Origin: Spirosoma arboris
Lineage (GTDB): Bacteria > Bacteroidota > Bacteroidia > Cytophagales > Spirosomataceae
Assembly (NCBI RefSeq): GCF_009754945.1
Contig: NZ_WPIN01000007.1
Span: 310,001 to 374,000 of the forward strand
Reading direction: 5' to 3'
DNA length: 64,000 nucleotides
Both the position numbers and the translations under genes were made by a program. The notes below the pieces were generated by a model that made no database searches, had not been told where the DNA came from, and was given only the letters and a program-made list of their open reading frames with translations. Below, piece after piece: positions 9,527 to 17,819 of this stretch (position 1 is the stretch's first letter; every line of letters starts with the position of its first letter).

Positions 9527-9979
9527 TTAGCCTAGAGTAGATTCGCTTGCAGGCAAACGGGTTTCGATGAATTCCTGACAATATGCCTTAATCAAATCAC
9601 GCACTCGGCGGAATGACGTCAGTTTATCCTCCTCAGGGCGATCAGCCGTTGCGGTATGGCCCGGATCAGGAAAACTATGGTGAATCAACTCGCCAGCTGA
9701 AGGGAAATACGGACACTGCTCCCGAGCGTTGTCACAAACCGTGATAACATAATCAAACGGGATATGTACGTATTCGTCAGCATGGTTCGACGTATGATGC
9801 GAAATATCGATCCCATCCTCAGCCATTACCTGAATAGCGAGCGGATTCACTCCATGTGGAGCTACACCAGCACTATAAACAGTTACCTGATCACCTCCGA
9901 AGTATTGAAGATAGCCCTCGGCTAGTTGAGAGCGGGCGGAATTGCCCGTGCATAGCACCAGAATTTTGGTTTGTTTCAT
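9527..9979 (-). CDS. arsC: Arsenate reductase, low-molecular-weight phosphatase/thioredoxin-coupled type
   Basis: 150 residues. The P-loop is CTGNSARSQ (Cys about 11), and two further cysteines lie in ITVCDNAREQCP (about 81 and 88), giving the three-Cys relay of thioredoxin-linked ArsC. The catalytic Asp is in HHSFPDPGH (about 104). It reduces As(V) to As(III), which Acr3 then exports. It is tightly packed with arsN2 (2 bases). Confidence 0.93.
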   Translation of the reverse strand: MKQTKILVLCTGNSARSQLAEGYLQYFGGDQVTVYSAGVAPHGVNPLAIQVMAEDGIDISHHTSNHADEYVHIPFDYVITVCDNAREQCPYFPSAGELIHHSFPDPGHTATADRPEEDKLTSFRRVRDLIKAYCQEFIETRLPASESTLG

Positions 9980-10039
9980 TACAGTCCACAGATGTTTATG
10001 ATTAATATGCTTTAGGAAGATCTTCTAAAATAAGGAGCT

Positions 10040-10552
10040 TTAGCAACAGCCAGATTCGGGCGTGCAACATGCGGAATCCGTTGATTCTGAAGCCGCTGCT
10101 ATTCCGCAACTCTGACCTCTGGTAAGCGCTTTACATTGGGTATAGTCGGGAATTAGATTTACAATGAAGGTTTCATCAGTCGCTATTAATTCGCCAGGAT
10201 ATAGTTGACGGGTATCAAATCTGGAGTTGCCGAACTCTATTTTAACCGTAGCCAGCGGATTTAAGGGCAACGACTTTTCAACCAGATTAATGATTGACAG
10301 AGCCTTACTTACTTTCATAGAGCGGCTCGTTTGTCGTTCCGAAGGTTCCCAAAGTTGGACTATGATCTCCATCCAGCTATTCATTTGGCCGCCACAATCT
10401 ACTGATACGATTGGTGCCTGTTTAATTTCGGTGATATGAAACGTAGAATCAACAAATTGCTTTTCGGCGTATTGAAACTGTAGCTCTTTTTCGGCATTCT
10501 GATCTAATATGTTCTTGAACGATTGCCAGTTCATGGGCTCTGTTTGATCCAT
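10040..10552 (-). CDS. DUF6428-like protein of the arsenic operon, Cys-rich tail
   Basis: 170 residues, cytosolic, no enzyme motif seen. It resembles the DUF6428 family often found in Bacteroidota ars operons. The C-terminus is strikingly rich in Cys (SACCTPESGCC, plus CKALTRGQSCG just before), which suggests metal or arsenite binding; that is inference. It is the first gene of the DUF6428-arsC-arsN2-acr3 transcript. Its promoter region carries the ArsR-type operator at 10569-10586. An alternative start is the second Met, six codons later. Confidence 0.7.
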   Translation of the reverse strand: MDQTEPMNWQSFKNILDQNAEKELQFQYAEKQFVDSTFHITEIKQAPIVSVDCGGQMNSWMEIIVQLWEPSERQTSRSMKVSKALSIINLVEKSLPLNPLATVKIEFGNSRFDTRQLYPGELIATDETFIVNLIPDYTQCKALTRGQSCGIAAASESTDSACCTPESGCC

Positions 10553-10568
10553 TAGCTTTTATTGGTTA

Positions 10569-10586
10569 AACGCAATATTACGATTG
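10569..10586. promoter_or_regulatory. ArsR operator, copy 1
   Basis: AACGCAATATTACGATTG lies 17 bases upstream of the DUF6428-like start. Its core, CGCAATATTACGAT, is identical to a sequence upstream of arsR (10969-10984) and is a near palindrome around AATATT. Shared placement at both ars promoters supports an ArsR binding site. Confidence 0.75.
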
Positions 10587-10612
10587 AAGAAAATAAAAAA
10601 ATACCTACCCAA

Positions 10613-10942
10613 TTATGGGCAACAGGTTATCGATATAAAGGAATCGAGCATAGTTCCAAACGCCTGTCTGGCTTCTTCCCATACCGACGGGTTAATGCAA
10701 TAGCACACACGTGGTGGGTTAATTTCACCCTGAATAATCCCAATACGTTTCAATTCTTTCAAATGTTGAGAAACGGTTGCCTGAGCCAAACTCAATTCGC
10801 CCACCAGATCACCGCAAACGCAGGCTTTTCTGGAAATCAGCATTTGGAGTATCGCCACTCGTGCAGGATGAGCAAATGCTTTCCCCAAATCAGCAATGCG
10901 GTTTTGCTCAGCAGTAAAAATTTCGGTTTTCGTGACTCCCAT
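10613..10942 (-). CDS. arsR: ArsR-family arsenic-responsive repressor
   Basis: 109 residues of winged-helix fold. LGKAFAHPARVAILQML opens the domain, the recognition helix is LAQATVSQHLKELKRIGII, and the metal site is SRKACVCGDL (the ArsR CVC signature). The protein also ends in a Cys pair. It releases DNA on As(III) or Sb(III) binding. The start MGVTKTEIF is preferred; codons further upstream overlap the operator and read as non-coding. It lies 60 bases ahead of the rest of the ars operon and can be read through into it. Confidence 0.9.
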   Translation of the reverse strand: MGVTKTEIFTAEQNRIADLGKAFAHPARVAILQMLISRKACVCGDLVGELSLAQATVSQHLKELKRIGIIQGEINPPRVCYCINPSVWEEARQAFGTMLDSFISITCCP

Positions 10943-10968
10943 GCTATAAAGGTAATAGAAAAATATAT

Positions 10969-10984
10969 ATCGCAATATTACGAT
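10969..10984. promoter_or_regulatory. ArsR operator, copy 2
   Basis: ATCGCAATATTACGAT, 26 bases upstream of the arsR start, pairs half-sites ATCG and CGAT around AATATT. The 14-base core recurs upstream of the DUF6428-like gene. It indicates autoregulation of arsR and co-regulation of the resistance genes. Confidence 0.75.
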
Positions 10985-11033
10985 ACATATTTTTCTCTCC
11001 AGCATACACTGAGCATAGTAAGTCCGTTTGCCC

Positions 11034-11041
11034 TATCTTTG
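11034..11041 (+). promoter_or_regulatory. Bacteroidota -7 box for the aminotransferase gene
   Basis: TATCTTTG matches the TAnnTTTG consensus 26 bases before the start codon at 11068. No good TTG is seen at the expected -33 distance, so only the -7 box is supported. Confidence 0.45.
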
Positions 11042-11067
11042 AAGCTGGGAAACCCAACGCTACGTGT

Positions 11068-11889
11068 ATGCATTACGGCTATTTCAACGGTACTATTGCC
11101 CCCACCGACCAGCTTGCCGTCGGGATTACGGATCTCAGCCTACTTCGGGGGTATGGTCTGTTCGATTATTTCCTAACCTACAACGGGCGACCATTTCAGT
11201 GGGATTGGTATTGGGAGCGGTTTCAGAACTCGGCCTCCCGAATGCATTTGCCGCTGCCACTTGGTAAGGACGAAACCTACAGCATTTTGCTGAATCTTAT
11301 TGAGCGAAGTGGTGGAGTCGATGTGGCATTTCGGTTCGTCATGACGGGAGGTTATTCAGCCGATAGCATTTCGATTGAACGTCCAAACCTGCTAATTCTC
11401 ACCGAGTCGATTCACCCAGTGCCACCGATTCAATACGAACAGGGCATCAAAGTTATTCTGGATGAATACGTTCGGGAAATGGCCGAAGTGAAAAGCACGG
11501 ATTATAAACGAGTCATTCTCATGGCTCAAGCCATTAAATCGGCCGGGGCTTCCGATTTGCTGTATCAAAAAGGGGGCGAAATCAGTGAACTGAGCCGAAG
11601 CAATTTCTTTCTTGTTAAAGGAGATCGCCTGATTACACCCAACCGAAATATCCTTCATGGCATTACACGCCGAACAATCATTCAGTTAGCCCAAAGCGAC
11701 TTTCAGGTCGACGAGCGCCCGGTATTACTTTCCGAACTCTATGATGCCGAAGAGGCCTTCACAACCAGTTCGACTAAAAAAGTATTACCTATTGTTCAAA
11801 TTGGCGAACTAACTATTGGGGATGGAAATCCAGGACCAAAATCTAAGTTTCTCTTAGAGCGATTTGACGATCTGGTGAAGGCCTGGTAG
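11068..11889 (+). CDS. Class IV PLP-dependent aminotransferase/lyase
   Basis: 273 residues of the fold shared by branched-chain aminotransferase, D-amino acid aminotransferase and aminodeoxychorismate lyase. The PLP lysine is in STDYKRVI (about 148), the Glu signature in GGEISELSRSNFF (about 175), and the phosphate loops are LHGITRR (about 198) and TTSSTKKVLP (about 230). GYGLFDYFLTYNG near residue 30 is typical. Aminodeoxychorismate lyase (pabC) or a branched-chain aminotransferase are both possible. Its 3' end overlaps the convergent bioD by 36 bases. Confidence 0.85.
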   Translation: MHYGYFNGTIAPTDQLAVGITDLSLLRGYGLFDYFLTYNGRPFQWDWYWERFQNSASRMHLPLPLGKDETYSILLNLIERSGGVDVAFRFVMTGGYSADSISIERPNLLILTESIHPVPPIQYEQGIKVILDEYVREMAEVKSTDYKRVILMAQAIKSAGASDLLYQKGGEISELSRSNFFLVKGDRLITPNRNILHGITRRTIIQLAQSDFQVDERPVLLSELYDAEEAFTTSSTKKVLPIVQIGELTIGDGNPGPKSKFLLERFDDLVKAW

Positions 11890-12492
11890 TAGCGTTACCG
11901 CATATTTTCTGACAATTTCTTTCGTCACTACCTCCTCTTGCCCTATTCGTCCAAGGCAGGGCAAACCGGTGTAAGACAAAATAAATGACTCTGTAGCGTC
12001 AACAGTTGGTCCATTAAACAGGATGCCCAGCAGGGGAATATTCCGATTTCGGCAGGCTTCGACCGATAATAACGTATGATTAATGCTACCCAGATAATTC
12101 CGGGAAACCAGCACAACTGGCAAGCCTAGTTTTTTAACCAGATCAACATTCAGCTCATGATTATTGAGCGGAACCATCAATCCTCCAGCCAGCTCAACAA
12201 TCAGTGGCTGATCGGTTTGGGGCAAATTGATTTTAGCTAAGTCAATAGTGACCCCATCTAATTCGGCAGCTGCATGAGGTGACAATGGCTGTGTGAGTCG
12301 GTAGGCTTCCGGATGAAAATAAGAGGTTGAATTACTAATCAAACTACGCACAACATTCGTATCAGAATTAGCCAGTTCTCCCGATTGGACAGGTTTCCAA
12401 TAGTCGGCCTTTAGGGCTTCTACCAATACGGCCGATGCGACCGTTTTACCAATTTCAGTACCAATTCCGGCTACAATAAGTTGAGGAGGCAT
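11854..12492 (-). CDS. bioD: Dethiobiotin synthase
   Basis: 212-residue ATP-dependent enzyme closing the ureido ring of biotin from 7,8-diaminopelargonate. The P-loop is GIGTEIGKTVAS at the N-terminus. KPVQSGE (about 40) and LVEGAGG-like IVELAGGLMVPL (about 105) are the substrate loops. The start MPPQLIVAG at 12492 is 10 bases after the bioF stop; an upstream Met at 12519 would overlap bioF. It forms a two-gene unit with bioF. No bioA or bioB is present in the window. Confidence 0.92.
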   Translation of the reverse strand: MPPQLIVAGIGTEIGKTVASAVLVEALKADYWKPVQSGELANSDTNVVRSLISNSTSYFHPEAYRLTQPLSPHAAAELDGVTIDLAKINLPQTDQPLIVELAGGLMVPLNNHELNVDLVKKLGLPVVLVSRNYLGSINHTLLSVEACRNRNIPLLGILFNGPTVDATESFILSYTGLPCLGRIGQEEVVTKEIVRKYAVTLLPGLHQIVKSL

Positions 12493-12502
12493 GTGATTGT
12501 AT

Positions 12503-13681
12503 TTACGCGTTGAACTCACTAATTAAGGCCGTTTGTAAAATCATTAAAAGCCGATCTATTTCGTCGTGTGTGTTAAACGCATGAATACACAAACGTAAAC
12601 GCTCCTGTCCTGCCGGAACCGTTGGGCTTAGAATAGCACGCACATCAAGACCAGCAGCCTGAGCCTGGGCAGCGACATAACGAGCCTGGTCATTACCTGG
12701 TACAAGCAAACAACGGATAGGCGACTGGCTGTTTGTCCAGGCAGCGTCGGGCAAAAGTTCATTAACGCGCTGCCGGAAATAGGTAAGTCGTTTATAAAGC
12801 TGCGTTCGATTATCCGTATTGGTTGTTGCATACACATGAGCACAGCGAATAGCAAGCAGACTATGAGGGGGCAAAGCCGTCGTGTAAATAAAGGGGCGGG
12901 CAAAATTGATAAGGTAGTCTCGCAGAACCGTTGGACCAACAACAGCCGCTCCATGAACACCCAGAGCTTTTCCAAATGTATGAACTCTGGCAAATACACG
13001 ATCCTGCAACTCCAATGCAGCAACCAGTCCTTCACCATTTGGGCCATACAAACCCGTTGCGTGAGCTTCATCGACGATCAAAGCCGCATCGTAACGATCA
13101 CAAAGGTCGGCCAGTTCGCACAAAGGAGCCACATCACCATCCATCGAATACACCGACTCGACGGCCACAAATATCTGCCCGTTCTTCCGCGATTCCTGAG
13201 CTAGCTTCAATTTATCTTCTACATCGGCCAAATCATTATGACGAAAACGGTGGCGGGTCGCATAACTGAGCCGTGCGCCATCAATCATACTCGCATGAAT
13301 CAGCTCATCGGTTAGGAGAATGTCCTCCAATCTGGGTAAGCAGGATAACAAGCCGAGATTAGCATCGTAACCAGAATTGAAAATAAGAGCAGCTTCTGTA
13401 CCGTAAAATCGAGCCAATTCTTCCTCAACTACATTGGCCAGGATAGTTTGACCCGCCAGCAGTCGGGAGCCGGTAGCACCAGTACGAGCACGCGTTTGTG
13501 CAACATCAGCTTGCTGAATAGCTGCTTTGAGTTCGGCTGATCGGGCAAAACCCAGGTAGTCATTCGAGCAAAAGTCAACTAAACCATCAGCGGTTCGGAG
13601 TTGGCGAAGTAGACCTTTGTGCTTATAAACTGCTAATCGTTCTGATACTAGTTGAGCAACTGAGTGTGTCAATGTAGCCAT
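12503..13681 (-). CDS. bioF: 8-amino-7-oxononanoate synthase
   Basis: 392 residues, alpha-oxoamine synthase fold, joining pimeloyl-ACP/CoA to alanine. FCSNDYLGFA (about 33) is the family signature; TGATGSRLLAG (about 68), DEAHATGLYG (about 200) and the PLP lysine motif TFGKALGVHGAA (about 237) follow in order. It is the first gene of bioF-bioD. A pair of inverted DnaA-box sequences sits about 80 bases upstream of its start. Confidence 0.93.
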   Translation of the reverse strand: MATLTHSVAQLVSERLAVYKHKGLLRQLRTADGLVDFCSNDYLGFARSAELKAAIQQADVAQTRARTGATGSRLLAGQTILANVVEEELARFYGTEAALIFNSGYDANLGLLSCLPRLEDILLTDELIHASMIDGARLSYATRHRFRHNDLADVEDKLKLAQESRKNGQIFVAVESVYSMDGDVAPLCELADLCDRYDAALIVDEAHATGLYGPNGEGLVAALELQDRVFARVHTFGKALGVHGAAVVGPTVLRDYLINFARPFIYTTALPPHSLLAIRCAHVYATTNTDNRTQLYKRLTYFRQRVNELLPDAAWTNSQSPIRCLLVPGNDQARYVAAQAQAAGLDVRAILSPTVPAGQERLRLCIHAFNTHDEIDRLLMILQTALISEFNA

Positions 13682-13759
13682 AACTACAAAGGTAAACCGA
13701 CCCTGTTGAATGATATGCAGTTGTAGAGCATCAACTATGAAAATGTGCGTAAGTCCTTA

Positions 13760-13788
13760 GTTATCCACAAATTGACTGTGGATAACTT
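13760..13788. promoter_or_regulatory. Inverted pair of consensus DnaA boxes
   Basis: AGTTATCCACA and TGTGGATAACT form a perfect 11-bp inverted repeat with a 7-base spacer. Each arm holds a consensus DnaA box (TTATCCACA). It lies between the bioF start and the next minus-strand gene. It could bind DnaA or simply form a hairpin. Confidence 0.55.
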
Positions 13789-13865
13789 TGGTTAAAGGAA
13801 ATACTTAGGTTAAAGAATAAACCAAACAGCTACAAATAAAACTAGAAGGTTAACATACCTACCAA

Positions 13866-14909
13866 TTAGTTACCAATTGAGAGTATGATCTTACCGAATT
13901 GCTTACCCGTGTTCATTTTCTGCATTGCTGTTTCTATGTCGGACAAGGGAAAAATCTCGTCTAAAACAGGCACAATCTGTTGATCACTTACCAACTGAAT
14001 CATGTCGGAAAACTCACTTTCGGTCCCCATAGTTGTGCCGAAAATAGATAGCTGCTTAAAAAATACTTTAGGTGGAATTACATCGGTGATGTTACCTGTA
14101 GTTCCGCCAAAGAAAGCAATTCGTCCACCCGGAGCCGCAACATCAATCAATTTAGCAAAACCAGGTCCACCCGCGCTGTCGATAATTACATCAAAGTAAC
14201 CAAGCCGCCCTGCTCCCGCTTGCGCCAAAAGAGCTTTATGCCAATCAGGCTGGTGGTAGTTGATACTTCCTACGGCTCCCAGTTCTTTCGCTTTTTCCAA
14301 TTTTTCGTCAGACCCCGATGTTACCCAAACCTCCGCCCCGGCAGCTACAGCGAATTGTAAGGCAAACAAAGCAGCTCCACCACCAATGCCCGTAATCAGT
14401 ACTTTTTCGGGGGCTTTCACTCCGTTCTTATTCAATCCCGCCCTTGTCATCAACGCCCGCCAGGCTGTCAGACCCGCCAGGGGAAGCGCAGCAGCCTGCT
14501 CGAAGGTCAGATGCTGTGGTTTGTGATGAATGTATCGACTATTTACAACCACATAGTCGGCAAAGGTACCGTTGGCAGGCATCCCCAAAATCTGAAAGTC
14601 GGCACCATAAAACTTTGGGTTATCACCCCAATTCATGGCCGGATTGATAATAACGGCTTGTCCTTGCCAGGCAGGATCAACACCTTCACCACTATCGACA
14701 ACCACCCCAGCACCATCGGAGCCCAAAATGACGGGCAATTTGATTCCCGGATACAAACCTTGTTGCACAAACACGTCGCGGTGGTTCAGAGAAGCTGCCT
14801 GAAGTTTTATCAGTACTTCGTCTGGGCCGGCAGTTGGTATTGGCGCGTCAATAAGGTGAACAGGCTGGTGAATGCCTTCGAGATAAACGGCTTTCATGGA
14901 TTGATTCAT
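13866..14909 (-). CDS. Zinc-binding-type alcohol dehydrogenase / quinone oxidoreductase (MDR)
   Basis: 347 residues. The GroES-like domain has SLNHRDVFVQQGLYPG and LGSDGAGVV, and the nucleotide-binding motif is GIGGGAALFALQ near residue 165. The four-Cys structural zinc lobe is absent, placing it with quinone oxidoreductase-like MDR proteins rather than classical alcohol dehydrogenases. Start MNQSMKAVYLEG at 14909 is chosen because the codons above it are poorly conserved in character and overlap the divergent gene. Substrate unknown. Confidence 0.82.
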   Translation of the reverse strand: MNQSMKAVYLEGIHQPVHLIDAPIPTAGPDEVLIKLQAASLNHRDVFVQQGLYPGIKLPVILGSDGAGVVVDSGEGVDPAWQGQAVIINPAMNWGDNPKFYGADFQILGMPANGTFADYVVVNSRYIHHKPQHLTFEQAAALPLAGLTAWRALMTRAGLNKNGVKAPEKVLITGIGGGAALFALQFAVAAGAEVWVTSGSDEKLEKAKELGAVGSINYHQPDWHKALLAQAGAGRLGYFDVIIDSAGGPGFAKLIDVAAPGGRIAFFGGTTGNITDVIPPKVFFKQLSIFGTTMGTESEFSDMIQLVSDQQIVPVLDEIFPLSDIETAMQKMNTGKQFGKIILSIGN

Positions 14910-14921
14910 AATTGTAGGATG

Positions 14922-14950
14922 AAAAGGCAATGAAGGGCTTTTTATATTTG
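14922..14950 (+). promoter_or_regulatory. Bacteroidota-type promoter for the GNAT gene
   Basis: TTG at 14922-14924 is followed after 18 bases by TATATTTG (14943-14950), matching the TTG / TAnnTTTG consensus. The start codon at 14973 lies 22 bases downstream. Confidence 0.6.
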
Positions 14951-14972
14951 CCCAACTACGTCTTACTAAGTT

Positions 14973-15494
14973 ATGATTACTTATAGAGAGGCTACTGCCA
15001 ACGATTCGGAACAGATCGCCCAATTACATAGCCTGAGTTGGCAGCAAAACTACAGAGGTATTTGGAGAGATGAGTTTTTGAATGGGCCGGTACTTGAAAA
15101 CAGACGAGCGGTATGGCAAAAACGATTGAATCAACCTACTCCAAATCAGAACATTATCGTAGCTGAATTGGAAGGAACAATCTGTGGCTTTGCCTGTATA
15201 TACGCCAATGAAGATCCTGTTTGGGGAACGCTCCTCGACAATCTGCACGTTCATGCTGAACAAAAAGGAAAGGGCGTTGGTACTGTGCTAATTAAATCAG
15301 CTGCGCGATGGGCCTATGCTAAAAATCCAGAATCCGGATTCTTTTTATGGGTGTTACAGCAAAATACCAGTGCACAAAAATTCTATGAAAATTTAGGTGC
15401 AATCAATCAGGAGTTAATTACGCACGAAACCGCAGACGGAGGCTCATCAGACGTTTACCGATATGTGTGGCCTGATGTGACAAAATTAATTTAA
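14973..15494 (+). CDS. GNAT family N-acetyltransferase
   Basis: 173 residues. The acetyl-CoA loop is EQKGKGVGTVLIKSA near residue 97, preceded by strand LLDNLHVHAE, and the C-terminal GNAT signature is NTSAQKFYENLGA near residue 132. Resembles RimI-like or small-molecule acetyltransferases; the substrate is not visible. It is divergent from the MDR gene and 58 bases ahead of ybeY. Confidence 0.85.
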   Translation: MITYREATANDSEQIAQLHSLSWQQNYRGIWRDEFLNGPVLENRRAVWQKRLNQPTPNQNIIVAELEGTICGFACIYANEDPVWGTLLDNLHVHAEQKGKGVGTVLIKSAARWAYAKNPESGFFLWVLQQNTSAQKFYENLGAINQELITHETADGGSSDVYRYVWPDVTKLI

Positions 15495-15552
15495 CAGTTC
15501 GTCTTAATTTTACCGCCTGGCCTTTTATATAAACTATTGGCATTCCGACTTT

Positions 15553-15972
15553 ATGATTCGTTTTTTTAATGAAGATGTGCCCTATAAGCTTCCTAATAAG
15601 CAGGTAACCCGCCAGTGGCTAAAGCAACAGGCGGAACGGGAAGGTTTCGCTGTAGGCGAGCTAAACTATATTTTTTGCTCCGATGAACACGTGCTACAGG
15701 TCAATCGCGATTACCTGCAACACGACTACTATACCGACATCATTACGTTCGATCAGAGTGAGGAAGAGGATAAAATTGAGGGCGATATTTTCATTAGCGT
15801 CGAGCGGGTATCCGATAATGCCACTCAGCTAGGCGTATCATCTGAGCAGGAAATGCGTCGGGTGCTAGCTCATGGCCTACTCCATCTGTGCGGCTATGGC
15901 GACAAAACCGACGAAGAAGCTGCGCAAATGCGAGTAAAGGAAGACGAATGGTTAACCCAATATGTTTCCTGA
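15553..15972 (+). CDS. ybeY: Endoribonuclease YbeY
   Basis: 139-residue metal-dependent RNase of 16S rRNA 3' maturation and ribosome quality control. The zinc motif is HGLLHLCGYGDKTDEE near residue 111; the usual third His of HGxLHLxGYDH is replaced by Gly-Asp-Lys. This variant, as I recall, is common in Bacteroidota. The N-terminal half (YIFCSDEHVLQVNRDYL, TDIITFD, GDIFIS) is canonical. The stop lies 13 bases before the deacetylase start used here. Confidence 0.9.
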   Translation: MIRFFNEDVPYKLPNKQVTRQWLKQQAEREGFAVGELNYIFCSDEHVLQVNRDYLQHDYYTDIITFDQSEEEDKIEGDIFISVERVSDNATQLGVSSEQEMRRVLAHGLLHLCGYGDKTDEEAAQMRVKEDEWLTQYVS

Positions 15973-15985
15973 CTTCGTCCAGCTT

Positions 15986-16933
15986 ATGCGCTTTTTCATC
16001 GGTCTATTACTGTTCATGGCCTCTACGGCGCAGGCGCAGAAAAAAATAGCAATTACAATCGACGACCTGCCGACCGTATCGAAAGTGTATAGATCGCCCT
16101 CAGGTAGATTGCAGTTGACACAAAAACTACTTTCGCACTGCACGACGTATCGGGTACCGGCTATTGGGTTTGTCATTAGCAATTCTTTGCTGACAAATAG
16201 TCAGCCCGATTCAAATCAGATTGGTCTATTAAAATTATGGCTAACGGCTGGTCTGGAATTAGGGAATCATACCCTTGCGCACAAAGATTATAACCTCATT
16301 TCGTTCGAGGAATCAAAGGCGGATGTTATTGGGGGCGAGCAATTTGTGAAGAATCTTGTTCGGCAACGGGGCAAACCGTTCCGTTATTTCAGGCACCCTT
16401 ATTTACGAAAAGGCGATACACAGGCGAAGAAAGATTCGTTGGAAAAATTCCTGCAACATCTTGGCTACCAGGAGGCTCCCGTTACTATCGACAACTCAGA
16501 TTGGTTATTCTCCAGCGCTTACGACAATGCGTTATTACTAGGCGATACAGAGCTGGCAGCTAAGGTTGGCAACCAGTATGTGGGGTATATGCTCGATTGC
16601 GTAGCCTATTATGAAGCTCAAAGCGACTCTCTTTTCAACCGGCAGATTTCGCAGATATTGCTAATTCATGCTAACACAATCAACGCTGATTTTCTTGGCA
16701 AGTTACTCGTTGGACTAAATAAGCGAGGATACACATTTGTATCTTTAGAGAAAGCATTGACCGATGAGGCTTACCAATCCATAGACCATTATTACGGAAA
16801 AGGAGGCATCTCCTGGATGCATCGGTGGGCCTTAACCAGAGGGAAAAGGGGTGCTTTTTTCAAGGGAGAACCCGAAGTACCGGCTATGATTGATGCACTG
16901 GCAAATCGAGTGATAACTTTACCCTGCCATTAA
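15986..16933 (+). CDS. Exported polysaccharide deacetylase
   Basis: About 315 residues with a signal peptide ending in AQAQ. The NodB motif 1 is ITIDDLPT directly after the signal and motif 2 is GNHTLAHKDYN (about 95), together giving the Asp and His-His metal ligands; RHPYLRKG near residue 135 is motif 3. It would remove N- or O-acetyl groups from a cell-envelope or external polysaccharide. An ATG at 15962, overlapping ybeY, is a possible longer start. Its 3' end overlaps the convergent SDR gene by 15 bases. Confidence 0.82.
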   Translation: MRFFIGLLLFMASTAQAQKKIAITIDDLPTVSKVYRSPSGRLQLTQKLLSHCTTYRVPAIGFVISNSLLTNSQPDSNQIGLLKLWLTAGLELGNHTLAHKDYNLISFEESKADVIGGEQFVKNLVRQRGKPFRYFRHPYLRKGDTQAKKDSLEKFLQHLGYQEAPVTIDNSDWLFSSAYDNALLLGDTELAAKVGNQYVGYMLDCVAYYEAQSDSLFNRQISQILLIHANTINADFLGKLLVGLNKRGYTFVSLEKALTDEAYQSIDHYYGKGGISWMHRWALTRGKRGAFFKGEPEVPAMIDALANRVITLPCH

Positions 16934-17755
16934 GCCCCCATCTATTTGGATAGCCTGCCCGGTAACAAAGGAATTCTCGTCGGAACAAAGCCACAGAATT
17001 GCCTGGGCAACTTCTTCGGGTTGGCCAAAACGACCCATAGGAACCATTCGGCGCATTCGTTCTTCCATGCCAGGTGCTGTACTAATAAGTTCATCGACCA
17101 TAGGTGAATGCGTGTATACCGGGCAAACAGCATTGATTCGAATGTTATGCCGAACGTATTCGAGTGCCGCTGTTTTCGTCAGGCCAATTACGGCGTGTTT
17201 GGATGCGCTGTAAGGGGCTCCCATAGGCATTCCTCGCACACCCGCAATACTCGATACATTCACAATCTTACCTTGAGCCGGATGGCCTCCAGCTAGATTA
17301 CTTCGACCAGGATGGTTTCCGATGGAATGATCTTCGGTGGAATGTCCTTTCTCCTTCTGAGTCAGCATTTGCCGAATTTGGGCCTGCATGCCGTAAAATA
17401 CCCCCCCAACATTTATGGCCATTATCTGATTAAAATCCTGTTTTGTCTGATCAAGCAGACGACCAAATTTACCACCAATACCCGCATTATTGATGCCAAT
17501 ATCCAACCGACCAAATACATTGACAGTTTGCTGAACAGCCTTTTCAATTTGCTCTGAATCAGCGACATCGCAAGAGATAAAAATCGCATTGCCGCCTTGT
17601 TGCTGTATTTGTTCGACGGTTTCCCGTCCGTTTGATTCATTAATTTCGGCAACGACAATACTTGCTCCTGCCTTGGCAAAAGCCAATGCGGTCACTCGAC
17701 CAATGCCTGAGCCGGCACCCGTTATAAAAGCAATCTGATTGGTAAACGTTGACAT
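16919..17755 (-). CDS. SDR family oxidoreductase with an unusual loop insertion
   Basis: 278 residues of short-chain dehydrogenase. The cofactor loop is TGAGSGIG at residue 12, NNAG is near residue 88, and the catalytic Tyr-Lys lie in YSASKHA (about 185). Between residues about 132 and 158, where most SDRs have a few residues, there is a roughly 25-residue polar insert rich in His and Gly (KGHSTEDHSIGNHPGRSN). The rest is close to glucose/3-oxoacyl-ACP dehydrogenase-like SDRs. Substrate unknown. Confidence 0.85.
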   Translation of the reverse strand: MSTFTNQIAFITGAGSGIGRVTALAFAKAGASIVVAEINESNGRETVEQIQQQGGNAIFISCDVADSEQIEKAVQQTVNVFGRLDIGINNAGIGGKFGRLLDQTKQDFNQIMAINVGGVFYGMQAQIRQMLTQKEKGHSTEDHSIGNHPGRSNLAGGHPAQGKIVNVSSIAGVRGMPMGAPYSASKHAVIGLTKTAALEYVRHNIRINAVCPVYTHSPMVDELISTAPGMEERMRRMVPMGRFGQPEEVAQAILWLCSDENSFVTGQAIQIDGGLMAG

Positions 17756-17819
17756 ATCTCACAGCGCTTAATAATGCCTGAAAATAATGCTATTTTGTGG
17801 CTCATTCATCGTTCCTATG

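Noticed and set aside
13740..13860. Chromosomal origin of replication
   Set aside because: Only two DnaA boxes and no dnaA, dnaN or gidA-type neighbours; reported only as a DnaA-box pair.
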